A stretch of DNA of 42,417 nucleotides, from positions 1 through 42,417 of the forward strand of contig JAJTDZ010000039.1 in the NCBI GenBank assembly GCA_021298245.1. Reading direction: 5' to 3'. Shown piece after piece: positions 26,835 to 36,479 of the stretch (position 1 is the stretch's first letter; every line of letters begins with the position of its first letter). The notes under the pieces are model-generated. The model did no database searches. It was not told the DNA's origin and was given only the letters and a program-made list of their open reading frames with translations. Position numbers and translations under genes: made by a program. This DNA comes from Algoriphagus sp. (GTDB lineage: Bacteria > Bacteroidota > Bacteroidia > Cytophagales > Cyclobacteriaceae).

Positions 26835-26842
26835 TATCTTTG
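26835..26842 (+). promoter_or_regulatory. Bacteroidota-type -7 element for the ABC-F gene
   Basis: TATCTTTG matches TANNTTTG exactly and lies 25 bases before the ATG at 26868. No TTG is seen at the -33 distance. Confidence 0.5.
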
Positions 26843-26852
26843 CTGCGCTTAA

Positions 26853-28481
<1,629 letters not shown>

Positions 28482-28495
28482 TAAGAAATCGAACC

Positions 28496-29893
28496 TTGCT
28501 ACTCACTTCCATTCTCATTTATTTGGTATTGACTGTAGCCGTGGGAGCATGGTCTTCCCGTTTGGTTAAAAACTCCAATGACTTTGTTCTGGCTGGCAGG
28601 TCTCTCCCACTATTTCTTTCAGCTTCTGCCCTTTTTGCAACTTGGTTTGGTTCAGAAACGATCTTTGGGGCTTCGTCGGTATACTTAGAAGAAGGATTGT
28701 TGGGGGTCATTGAAGATCCTTTTGGTGGTGCTTTATGCCTCATTCTTTTTGGCTTATTTTTTCTTAGACCCATGTACCGCATGAATGTGCTTACCATTGG
28801 GGATGTATTCAAAAAAATCTATGGAGGTCGGATTTCTTTGGTAGCCTCCCTATTTATGATTCCCGCTTATTTTGGATATGTAGCCGCACAATTGGTTGCC
28901 TTGAGCCTGGTGCTGGGGGCAGTAACTGATTTGACCCTGATGCAAGGCATCGTGATATCAGGTGCCATCGTGGTATTTTATACTTTCTTAGGTGGAATGT
29001 GGGCCATTTCGATCACAGACTTCATTCAAACTACCCTTATTGTCATTGGATTAATCTGCGTGGCGGTGATGATTTATCAGGAAGCAGGAGGTTTTCAAAC
29101 GATCCTTGACAAGGCTCCTCCCGAAAGTTTTCAATTTTTCCCTGATGCATCATGGGATGGATGGATTACGTACTTTGGAGCCTGGATTATTTTAGGCTTG
29201 GGTAGTATTCCCTCTCAGGACATTTACCAACGAGTCATGTCTTCCAAATCAGAAAAAGTAGCAGTGCAGTCTGCCTACCTTGCTGGAATTTTCTACCTCA
29301 GCATAGGGCTTCTTCCTTTATTTATCGCCTTAGGAGCCAAGATTTTGTATCCTGAACTTTACCTTGAAAACAAACAAATGCTGCTACCCTCTATGGTTTT
29401 GCAGCATGCCAACTTACCCATTCAGGTTTTATTTTTTGGAGCCTTGATTTCTGCCATCATGAGTACGACCAGTTCGGGGTTGCTGGCACCAGCAGCTATA
29501 CTTTCAGAAAATATTCTTCGTCCGCTTTTCGGTAAAAATCTCCAAGACAAGCATTTTCTTTGGATTCTTCGCATCAATGTGGTGCTGGTGGCTCTCGTCG
29601 CCATGATTATGACTTCTTTCAAGTCTTCTATATACGAACTGGTCAGTAGTGCTTCCATTTTGATGCTGGTCTCTTTATTTGTGCCCCTTACGGCTGGGCT
29701 ATATTGGAAAAAAGCCTCTACAATTGGGGCCTTGCTTTCCATGGTGCTAGGGATGCTCAGCTACGCCTTGGTTGAATTTTATGGAGTTACCGAAAATAAT
29801 CATCTTCTTGGTTTGCTAAGCAGTGCACTTTCCATGATTCTTGGCAGCTATATATTTCCAAAAAAACATCAAGCTAGTCATGCCCTATCCTAA
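28496..29893 (+). CDS. Sodium:solute symporter (SSS family), TTG start
   Basis: This is an inner-membrane Na+-driven symporter of the SSS family. The 465-residue protein has about thirteen hydrophobic segments, with the family's early motif VKNSNDFVLAGRSLPL, then FATWFGSETIFGAS and the TM5 region GGMWAISITDFIQT. It is nearer to proline/pantothenate/monocarboxylate-type members than to the SGLT-type in this window; the substrate is unknown. The first TM helix begins immediately at a TTG at 28496, and there is no earlier in-frame ATG after the ABC-F stop, so TTG is the likely start. Its end overlaps the methyltransferase start by 14 bases. Confidence 0.84.
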   Translation: MLLTSILIYLVLTVAVGAWSSRLVKNSNDFVLAGRSLPLFLSASALFATWFGSETIFGASSVYLEEGLLGVIEDPFGGALCLILFGLFFLRPMYRMNVLTIGDVFKKIYGGRISLVASLFMIPAYFGYVAAQLVALSLVLGAVTDLTLMQGIVISGAIVVFYTFLGGMWAISITDFIQTTLIVIGLICVAVMIYQEAGGFQTILDKAPPESFQFFPDASWDGWITYFGAWIILGLGSIPSQDIYQRVMSSKSEKVAVQSAYLAGIFYLSIGLLPLFIALGAKILYPELYLENKQMLLPSMVLQHANLPIQVLFFGALISAIMSTTSSGLLAPAAILSENILRPLFGKNLQDKHFLWILRINVVLVALVAMIMTSFKSSIYELVSSASILMLVSLFVPLTAGLYWKKASTIGALLSMVLGMLSYALVEFYGVTENNHLLGLLSSALSMILGSYIFPKKHQASHALS

Positions 29894-31061
29894 AATTTTC
29901 CTCCAAAAGGGTAAAGAACATTCCTTACGCAGAAAACACCATTGGGTTTTTTCTGGGGCTATTGCTAGGCATGAAGAAGGTATTCTTCCGGGAAATTTGG
30001 TGTCGGTTTATTCCTCAAAAAATGAATTTTTAGGCATCGGACATTTCGCTCAAGGATCCATCATGGTCCGAATTCTCTCTTTTGAAGAACGAGAAATCGA
30101 TGTAGAATTTTGGAAAGAAAAACTAGAACGGGCCTATGCAGTTAGGAAAGCCCTTCAACTCACCGATCAGGAAGATACCACCATTTATCGCTTGGTCCAT
30201 GGGGAAGGAGATGGACTACCCGGGCTGATTATAGATTATTACCAAGGTACGGCCGTAATTCAAGCCCATACTTTGGGCATGCACACTCAGGTGACGCAGA
30301 TTACCGAAGCCTTAAAGCTTCTTTACAAATCTTCTTTGGAAGGAGTTTTTGATAAAAGTGCAGAAACGCTACCCAAATCGGGGAAACAAATAGAAAATAC
30401 CTGGGTCTGGGGAAAAGCAAAAAGTGCGGTAGTGAAGGAATATGGAGCAAGCTATGCCATAGATTGGGAAAAAGGACAGAAAACAGGCTTTTTTATTGAT
30501 CAAAGGGAAAATAGGAAATTAGTAGCACAGTATGCCAAGGGGAAAAAAGTACTCAATACCTTTTGCTATTCGGGGGGATTTTCGGTCTTGGCTTTACTAG
30601 AAGGGGCTCGGGAGGTGCATTCGGTAGACATCTCACCAAAAGCCATCGCCCTTACAGAAGAAAATATTGCTTTGAACGAAGGATTTGAAGGAAAACATAA
30701 ATCCATAGTCGCAGACGTGGTCAAATATATTCGGGACATCGGGGATGATTACGACATGATTGTCCTAGATCCTCCGGCATTTGCCAAAAATTTAAAAGCC
30801 AGGCACAATGCCGTACAAGCTTACAAGCGGTTGAATGCTGAAGCATTAAAAAAAATCAAAAAGGGAGGGATTTTAGTAACTTTCTCCTGTAGTCAGGTAG
30901 TGGACAAACAGCTTTTTACCCATACCCTTACTGCAGCGGCCTTAGAGAGCAATAGAAATGTCAGAATCCTTCACCAACTCTCCCAACCCCCAGATCATCC
31001 CATCTCGAGTTTTCATCCTGAGACAGAATATTTAAAGGGATTGGTCTTGTTTGTCGATTAG
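29880..31061 (+). CDS. rlmI: Class I SAM-dependent rRNA methyltransferase (RlmI-like)
   Basis: This is the likely 23S rRNA m5C methyltransferase of the RlmI type. The 393-residue protein has an N-terminal PUA domain at about 1-75, a linking RNase-H-like domain, then a Rossmann methyltransferase domain with SAM motif NTFCYSGGFS at 226-235, the acidic residue of motif II in VHSVDIS at 246-252, DPPAF at 297-301 and the catalytic cysteine C337 in FSCSQ. The frame extends upstream to a TTG, but the ATG at 29880 gives the correct PUA start and overlaps the symporter end by 14 bases. Exact position specificity is inferred from homology. Confidence 0.88.
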   Translation: MPYPKIFLQKGKEHSLRRKHHWVFSGAIARHEEGILPGNLVSVYSSKNEFLGIGHFAQGSIMVRILSFEEREIDVEFWKEKLERAYAVRKALQLTDQEDTTIYRLVHGEGDGLPGLIIDYYQGTAVIQAHTLGMHTQVTQITEALKLLYKSSLEGVFDKSAETLPKSGKQIENTWVWGKAKSAVVKEYGASYAIDWEKGQKTGFFIDQRENRKLVAQYAKGKKVLNTFCYSGGFSVLALLEGAREVHSVDISPKAIALTEENIALNEGFEGKHKSIVADVVKYIRDIGDDYDMIVLDPPAFAKNLKARHNAVQAYKRLNAEALKKIKKGGILVTFSCSQVVDKQLFTHTLTAAALESNRNVRILHQLSQPPDHPISSFHPETEYLKGLVLFVD

Positions 31062-31128
31062 TTTTCTAACATCTTGCCAAAGTAAAGCAAAAGTTAATCC
31101 CTAAAATTTCCACTAAAACTTACTCCTC

Positions 31129-31566
31129 ATGTACACTGGACTACAGCATTCCCATTCAGGCTTGGCATATTTGGCACTTTTAGCCTTGATCTTGGTCATA
31201 GTTTGGGCATTGATTGGATCCCTATCTGGAAGGGAATTTCAAGAAAAAGATAGAAAAATAGCCCTTGTTGGCCTGATTCTGTCCCACCTACAACTTCTCA
31301 TTGGACTAATTCTATACTTTGTGAGCCAAAAGGGATTTTCTTTGTTGACTGGAGGAGGGGCTATGGCTGATGAAGATGCCAGGCTCACCGCCTTGGAGCA
31401 TCCCCTGATCAATATTGTGGCCATTGCGTTAATAACCATTGGATACAGCAGGGCCAAAAGATTAGAAACATCCAAAGGAAAATTTAGAAGCATCTACATG
31501 CTTTATGCGATAGGCTTGGTATTGATATTGAGTAGGATTCCTTGGCAAAATTGGTTGCCTCAGTAA
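31129..31566 (+). CDS. Conserved four-helix membrane protein of unknown function
   Basis: The 145-residue product has four hydrophobic segments: about residues 10-32, 44-65, 88-105 and 122-140. Histidines lie near or inside three of them (H8 and H10, H53 in SHLQLL, H91 in LEHPLI). Small proteins of this type, with the N-terminal MYTGL and a C-terminal IPW, occur widely in Bacteroidota, and the histidine pattern would suit haem or metal binding, but that is inference and I know of no proven function. It follows the methyltransferase gene by 67 bases and is closed by a strong terminator, so it probably ends the operon that begins with the ABC-F gene. Confidence 0.72.
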   Translation: MYTGLQHSHSGLAYLALLALILVIVWALIGSLSGREFQEKDRKIALVGLILSHLQLLIGLILYFVSQKGFSLLTGGGAMADEDARLTALEHPLINIVAIALITIGYSRAKRLETSKGKFRSIYMLYAIGLVLILSRIPWQNWLPQ

Positions 31567-31587
31567 TTTGAAAACAAAAAAACAATA

Positions 31588-31616
31588 AAATCCAGGTTCA
31601 TCCTGGATTTTTTTTA
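31588..31616 (+). terminator. Intrinsic terminator after the four-helix protein gene
   Basis: A perfect 9-bp stem (31588-31596 with 31602-31610, loop TTCAT) is followed by a run of eight T's. It starts 22 bases after the stop codon. Confidence 0.9.
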
Positions 31617-31677
31617 TCCTTCAACCGCAATTAAACACGCTATTGATCAGACTATAAATTTTTTATTTGATATTCAT

Positions 31678-31748
31678 TTGCAACTTTGTTTCAAAAAGCT
31701 TGGGGAAGTTTAGAAGAGGAATTATTTTTGCAACTATGATTCAAAAAG
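31678..31748. promoter_or_regulatory. Two near-identical palindromic boxes 50 bp apart, probable Fur/Zur-family operators
   Basis: Box 1 (31678-31694) reads TTGCAACTTTGTTTCAA and box 2 (31728-31744) TTGCAACTATGATTCAA; both are followed by AAAAG, so 19 of 21 bases agree. Box 1 is an inverted repeat of the form 7-3-7 (6 of 7 pairs) and box 2 a weaker one (5 of 7). Box 2 overlaps the last bases of the -7 element and the start codon; box 1 lies just upstream of the -33 element. This layout fits a repressor. A 7-3-7 palindrome in front of a TonB receptor points to a metal-responsive Fur-family regulator; which one is inference. Confidence 0.5.
31700..31730 (+). promoter_or_regulatory. Bacteroidota sigma-A-type promoter of the TonB receptor gene
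   Basis: TTG at 31700-31702 and TATTTTTG at 31723-31730 have a 20-base spacer, a full match to the Bacteroidota -33/-7 pattern. The ATG at 31736 is only 5 bases after the -7 element, so the transcript would have essentially no leader. Confidence 0.6.
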
Positions 31749-34045
31749 GAGGGCTTTTCATTCTTTGTTTAGCATGGGTGTGTATCTCGGTCCAGGCACA
31801 ACAATGTACCCTGACTTTGAGGGGTAAAATCCTCCATTTGGAAAACAATGAACCCATAGAAGCAGCCTACGTGTGGTTGGTGGAATCCAACAAAGGAGTA
31901 CCTAGCGATGCAAATGGGAATTTTATTCTCAAAGACCTTTGCCCAGGCACTTTTACGCTACAGATCCGATTTATTGGCCATAAGGAAATAAATAGAAGTA
32001 TTACTTTGAATGCAAGTACTACCAGCCAAACCTTCCTTATGGAGGAAGAGGCCGTAGATCTGGCTGGAGTAGAGGTACATGGGCATCAGGAAGTGGTTCA
32101 AACAACCACATCCGTATCCTCCTTATATGGAGAGGCATTACTTCAATCGAGGGGGGAAAGTCTTGGAGAAAGTTTGAAAAGAGTGGCTGGAGTAACTACT
32201 TTTTCCACCGGAAATACCATTTCCAAACCGGTAATCCACGGATTGCATAGCAATAGAATTTTAATATTAAATAATGGCATCCGCCTAGAAGGGCAGCAAT
32301 GGGGGGCAGAGCATGCTCCAGAGATTGACCCATTTTTGGCCGACGAACTCACCGTCATCAAAGGGGCGGAAACGGTGAGATTTGGTCCCGAAGCTATGGG
32401 AGGCGTGATTTTGGTGAACCCTCCTGCCCTTCCCACCTCTAAAAAGAAAATCACTGAAATCAACCTGATTGGGAATAGCAATGGGGAATCAGGCAACCTA
32501 GCACTAGCACATGCTGGTGGATCAGCCAAAATCCCTGGATTGGGATATCGTTTACAAGGAGCTACTAAGAGAGCAGGCAATATTCGTACTCCAGGCTACG
32601 TACAAGACAATACTGGCATGCAAGAAATGAGCCTGTCTAGCGCATTGGGATACAGCTCTAAAAAACTAGGAGCAGAAGTCTACTACAGTTATTTCTCCAC
32701 CACCTTGGGCATCCTTAGAGATTCCCATACCGGAAACTTGACTGATTTACAGCAAATTATTAAAAATGGACGTCCATTTTCTGAAGGGGAGTTTAGCTAT
32801 GCTATCGATAATCCTAAACAGGATGTGGTACATCACTTGGCTAAAGTAAAAGCCCATTACCACCTTCAACCTTCCTGGAAGCTCAATGTTCAGTACGGAT
32901 TTCAATCCAATAGGAGAAAAGAATTTGACCGTAGACGGGGCAATCTCAATGCAAGACCAAGTTTGGATCTGGAATTATTTACCAATACTGCAGAGGTTTC
33001 CCTAGACCATCAACTTAAATCTCAATGGACGGGTTCGGCGGGTATTTCGCTCATACAACAGGCAAATAGCAATGTACCAGGAACAGGCGTAACCCCCCTT
33101 ATTCCAAATTACGATATGTTCAATGCGGGAATGTACCTCATAGAAAAGTACATGAAGGGTCCCTTGGAGATTGAAGCAGGACTCCGTTATGATATTAGAA
33201 ATATACGGGCTGCACGTTACCTAGGCAATCAGTTGGAGGAATCAAATTTACAGTACCAAAATGGTGCTGCTTTCTTAGGTGCTATGTACCAAGTCAGTCC
33301 ATCCCTTAGCCTTTCTTCCAATTTAGGAACAGCCTGGAGACCCCCCAATGTGAATGAACTTTTTAGTCAAGGCTTACACCATGGAGCAGCCGCAGTAGAA
33401 TTGGGAGACAAAAACCTAAGCGCTGAAAATTCACTTAAATGGGTGAATAGCCTAGAGCTGGACGGCAAAAAAGGCAACTTGGAACTTACAGGATATGTGA
33501 ATCGCATCCAAAATTACATCTACTTGAATCCAACTGGACAGACTTTTGTGAGCTTAAGAGGCACCTTCAACGTGTACGAATACCTGCAAGCAAATGCCTT
33601 ATTCTATGGAATAGATCTTTCCGGTAGTTATGGGTTTGGCCAGCAATGGGAAGGCTATTTCAAGGGATCTCTCATACGTGCAAAAAATATGGAGACGCAA
33701 GCCTATTTCCCCTTCATACCTTCAGATCGAATGGATGTAGGATTATCGTACAGCTTTGGAAAGCCAGAAGAAGGGCAAGGAAAGAACCGAATCACCCTAA
33801 GTAGTTTAGGGGTTGCAAGACAAAGTAGGGAACCAGATTTTGACCTAGCCCCTGCTCCTCCGGCCTATTCTTTGGTCAATCTAGGCTATTCTAGAAAAGC
33901 ACAACTCGGCAAAAATCAATTTACGGCTAGTCTTTTGGTCACCAATCTTCTGGATACTGAATTCAAAGAATACATGAATCGTTTTCGCTACTTCACTGCC
34001 GATATGGGAAGAAATATTCAACTTAAATTAAACTATCAATTCTAA
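31736..34045 (+). CDS. TonB-dependent outer-membrane receptor, probably for a metal or metal chelate
   Basis: This is an outer-membrane active importer energised by TonB. From the ATG at 31736 the product has 769 residues: signal peptide with cleavage near VQAQ (about 22), a carboxypeptidase-regulatory-like domain at about 25-105, a plug domain at about 120-232 with the motif KPVIHGLHSNRILILNNG and GQQWGAEHAPEIDPF, then the 22-strand barrel ending in NYQF. The frame is open further back to a TTG at 31667, but that would put 23 residues ahead of the signal peptide. The plug resembles ZnuD-type and related metal receptors. A lipoprotein gene follows 11 bases later. The promoter carries two palindromic boxes. 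The ligand is not known; zinc is the first guess. Confidence 0.88.
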   Translation: MIQKGGLFILCLAWVCISVQAQQCTLTLRGKILHLENNEPIEAAYVWLVESNKGVPSDANGNFILKDLCPGTFTLQIRFIGHKEINRSITLNASTTSQTFLMEEEAVDLAGVEVHGHQEVVQTTTSVSSLYGEALLQSRGESLGESLKRVAGVTTFSTGNTISKPVIHGLHSNRILILNNGIRLEGQQWGAEHAPEIDPFLADELTVIKGAETVRFGPEAMGGVILVNPPALPTSKKKITEINLIGNSNGESGNLALAHAGGSAKIPGLGYRLQGATKRAGNIRTPGYVQDNTGMQEMSLSSALGYSSKKLGAEVYYSYFSTTLGILRDSHTGNLTDLQQIIKNGRPFSEGEFSYAIDNPKQDVVHHLAKVKAHYHLQPSWKLNVQYGFQSNRRKEFDRRRGNLNARPSLDLELFTNTAEVSLDHQLKSQWTGSAGISLIQQANSNVPGTGVTPLIPNYDMFNAGMYLIEKYMKGPLEIEAGLRYDIRNIRAARYLGNQLEESNLQYQNGAAFLGAMYQVSPSLSLSSNLGTAWRPPNVNELFSQGLHHGAAAVELGDKNLSAENSLKWVNSLELDGKKGNLELTGYVNRIQNYIYLNPTGQTFVSLRGTFNVYEYLQANALFYGIDLSGSYGFGQQWEGYFKGSLIRAKNMETQAYFPFIPSDRMDVGLSYSFGKPEEGQGKNRITLSSLGVARQSREPDFDLAPAPPAYSLVNLGYSRKAQLGKNQFTASLLVTNLLDTEFKEYMNRFRYFTADMGRNIQLKLNYQF

Positions 34046-34056
34046 ATCAAACACCT

Positions 34057-34653
34057 ATGAACATGTTTAGTAAACTACCTCTGTACCTTCTAATTTTACT
34101 TACTTTGGGATTTGCCTCTTGCGAAAGCAATGACCCATCTGAAGAAAATGATGGAGAAGTAATTACAGACGTCACCTTGAAATTCCAAGAATTGAATGCC
34201 TCAAATGCACTGGTGGGCTCTGTACTCAGCTTCAAAGCAATTGATCCTCAGGGAATTGAAGTAGGAAAGACTCCTACCGTTCAATCTATCAGCTTGACAA
34301 AAGGTAAAAAATACCAGATGACCATTGAAGTGACCAATTCTATTAAAAATGAAGACATCACTCAGGAAATTCTAGCTGAAGCGGCAGAGCACCAATTCTT
34401 CTTTTTGGGTCCAGTTTTTGACAGCAATATTTTCAGCATTCAGTATGCTGATGCAGGAGGTATTGCCTTGGGTCTGAAAAACACCGTGACTGTTTCCTCC
34501 TCCCCAGGTACCAACAACAGCAGTATGCGCGTTGTCCTCAGACATGATCTAAACAAGAGTTTTGCAGGAGCCAGCAATCCAAATTTTTCCAATTTTGTGC
34601 AAGCAGGTGGAGAAACAGACCTAGACATCACTTTTCCAGTGATTCTAAACTAA
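34057..34653 (+). CDS. Lipoprotein partner of the TonB receptor
   Basis: The 198-residue product has a lipoprotein signal with lipobox FASC and lipid-modified C22, followed by an acidic Ser/Asp/Glu linker and a beta-rich domain. The motif ITQEILAEAAEHQFFF at about 108-123 marks a Bacteroidota lipoprotein family often found beside this type of TonB receptor and sometimes annotated as a periplasmic-binding-like protein; I know of no proven ligand. It lies 11 bases after the receptor gene and ends at a strong terminator, so the two form a closed two-gene operon. A second ATG at 34063 is an equally possible start. Confidence 0.78.
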   Translation: MNMFSKLPLYLLILLTLGFASCESNDPSEENDGEVITDVTLKFQELNASNALVGSVLSFKAIDPQGIEVGKTPTVQSISLTKGKKYQMTIEVTNSIKNEDITQEILAEAAEHQFFFLGPVFDSNIFSIQYADAGGIALGLKNTVTVSSSPGTNNSSMRVVLRHDLNKSFAGASNPNFSNFVQAGGETDLDITFPVILN

Positions 34654-34674
34654 GTATACACTAAAAAAAAAATT

Positions 34675-34711
34675 ACTAGGCTAACCCTCACCGGTTAGCC
34701 TAGTTTTTTTT
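34675..34711 (+). terminator. Strong intrinsic terminator after the receptor/lipoprotein operon
   Basis: A perfect 12-bp stem (34675-34686 with 34693-34704, loop CTCACC) is followed by a run of eight T's. It closes the operon 21 bases after the lipoprotein stop. Confidence 0.92.
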
Positions 34712-34889
34712 AAAAAGGAAATTTCCTCCGAAGGAATTTAGGAAAAAAGATCCAAGTGATTGAGGAGTAACTTTTTCATGGGAAGAGAGTTTTCAATAAT
34801 GAACTCCAAAATAAAGAGAGGCTCAAATAAGGTTATTTTTAAAACCACCAAGCTTCTCCTTATTTTGTTGCCTTCTAGTTTCCCAATTC

Positions 34890-36479
34890 ATGAAATCCTT
34901 CGCTGAGCTCATCCTACACTTAGATCAATCCAACAAAACGGGGGATAAGGTAGAAGCATTGACATGGTTTTTTGATCAATCTTCAGAAGAAGATAAAATT
35001 TGGGCGGTTGCTATTTTTTTTGATAAAAAGCCAAAAAGACAGGTCTCCACTACCCAGCTCCGCACGTGGTGCCAAGAAAAAGCAGGGATTCCCAATTGGT
35101 TGTTTGAAGAATGTTATCAAGCTGTTGGGGACTTGGCAGAAACCATCACCCTATTATTGCCTCCTCCCTCCCATGCAGAGGAAATTTCTCTTAGTACTTG
35201 GATAATCATCTTGCAAGCACTTTCAGGAAAAAATGAAGAAGAAAAAAAGCAAGAAATCTATTCGGTCTGGGATAAACTAGGTCCTATGGAGCGTTTTGTT
35301 TTCAATAAGTTGATCACCGGTGGGTTTCGAATTGGAGTTAGCAAAGGTTTGGTCATCAAGGCCTTGTCCAAGCATACAGGCATCCCCATTGCCCAGCTTA
35401 CCCATCGGCTTATGGGAAATTGGGATCCTAGCCAGGTGAGATTTGAGGAATTGTTGACTCCTGAAGAAGGAGACCAGGAGGCTTCCAAGCCCTATCCTTT
35501 TTTTCTTGCCCATGCATTGGAAGAATCCCAAACAACTACTTTTGACCTTGACCAATGGATTGCTGAATGGAAATGGGACGGCATACGCGGTCAAGTCATC
35601 CGTAGAAATCAGCAATCCTTCGTGTGGAGCCGCGGGGAAGAACTTGTGAGCGACAAATTCCCGGAACTTCTGGAGTTTATGGAAGCACTGCCCGAAGGTA
35701 CGGTCTTAGATGGAGAGATTCTTGCATTTCAAGAAGGAACACCCCTTCCCTTTTCTAGCATACAAACTCGCATTGGAAGAAAAAACCTAACCAAAAAGCA
35801 ATTAAAAGATGCTCCAGTAGCTTTTATTTCCTTTGACCTTTTGGAATGGGAAGGTAAAGATGTAAGAAATACGCCCCTTTACCAGAGGAAAGAAATCCTA
35901 AAAAACTTGCAGCAGCAGCTTCTCCATCCTGCTTTTTTGTTTTCTGAAAGCCTGACTTTTGCTTCTTGGGAAGAGTTGGCCGCTAAAAGAAAAGCGTCAC
36001 GGGAAGTCCTAGCAGAAGGCATCATGCTAAAAAAGAAGGATTCCATATACGATACAGGAAGAAAGAGGGGGAATTGGTGGAAGTGGAAAATAGAACCTTT
36101 GACCATAGATGGGGTTTTGCTTTACGCACAAAAAGGACATGGAAGAAGGGCCGACCTTTATACAGATTTTACTTTTGCGGTATGGAATGGAGAGGCGCTA
36201 GTGCCCTTTGCCAAAGCCTATTCTGGGTTGACCGATGCAGAATTGAAAGAAGTAGATGCCTTTGTAAAAAAACACACCAAAGAAAAATTTGGACCTGTAC
36301 GCACAGTGAAGCCTGAGCTGGTTTTTGAAATTGCTTTTGAAGGAATCCAAGCAAGTCCAAGACACAAAAGTGGCATTGCTGTTCGTTTTCCCAGAATTTC
36401 ACGTTGGAGAAAAGATAAACTCTTGAGTCAAGCCAATACGCTTGAGGACCTTAAAGCGCTGCTCACTTCCTATGGTTGA
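34890..36479 (+). CDS. ATP-dependent DNA ligase (helicase-associated type)
   Basis: This is an ATP-dependent DNA ligase of the bacterial repair type. The 529-residue protein has an N-terminal helical DNA-binding domain at about 1-195, an adenylation domain with the AMP-accepting lysine K228 in EWKWDGIR and motif DGEILAF near 278, later motifs EGIMLKKKDSIY and GNWWKWK, and an OB-fold domain with the ending RFPRISRWRKDK. Its last 8 bases overlap the Lhr-type helicase gene, the hallmark of a known two- to four-gene repair cassette. The usual metallo-beta-lactamase exonuclease and the PdeM-type phosphoesterase partners are not seen beside it. Confidence 0.92.
   Translation: MKSFAELILHLDQSNKTGDKVEALTWFFDQSSEEDKIWAVAIFFDKKPKRQVSTTQLRTWCQEKAGIPNWLFEECYQAVGDLAETITLLLPPPSHAEEISLSTWIIILQALSGKNEEEKKQEIYSVWDKLGPMERFVFNKLITGGFRIGVSKGLVIKALSKHTGIPIAQLTHRLMGNWDPSQVRFEELLTPEEGDQEASKPYPFFLAHALEESQTTTFDLDQWIAEWKWDGIRGQVIRRNQQSFVWSRGEELVSDKFPELLEFMEALPEGTVLDGEILAFQEGTPLPFSSIQTRIGRKNLTKKQLKDAPVAFISFDLLEWEGKDVRNTPLYQRKEILKNLQQQLLHPAFLFSESLTFASWEELAAKRKASREVLAEGIMLKKKDSIYDTGRKRGNWWKWKIEPLTIDGVLLYAQKGHGRRADLYTDFTFAVWNGEALVPFAKAYSGLTDAELKEVDAFVKKHTKEKFGPVRTVKPELVFEIAFEGIQASPRHKSGIAVRFPRISRWRKDKLLSQANTLEDLKALLTSYG

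Noticed and set aside
31667-31735. TTG start giving the TonB receptor 23 extra N-terminal residues
   Set aside because: It would place residues before an obvious signal peptide and lies upstream of the likely transcription start.
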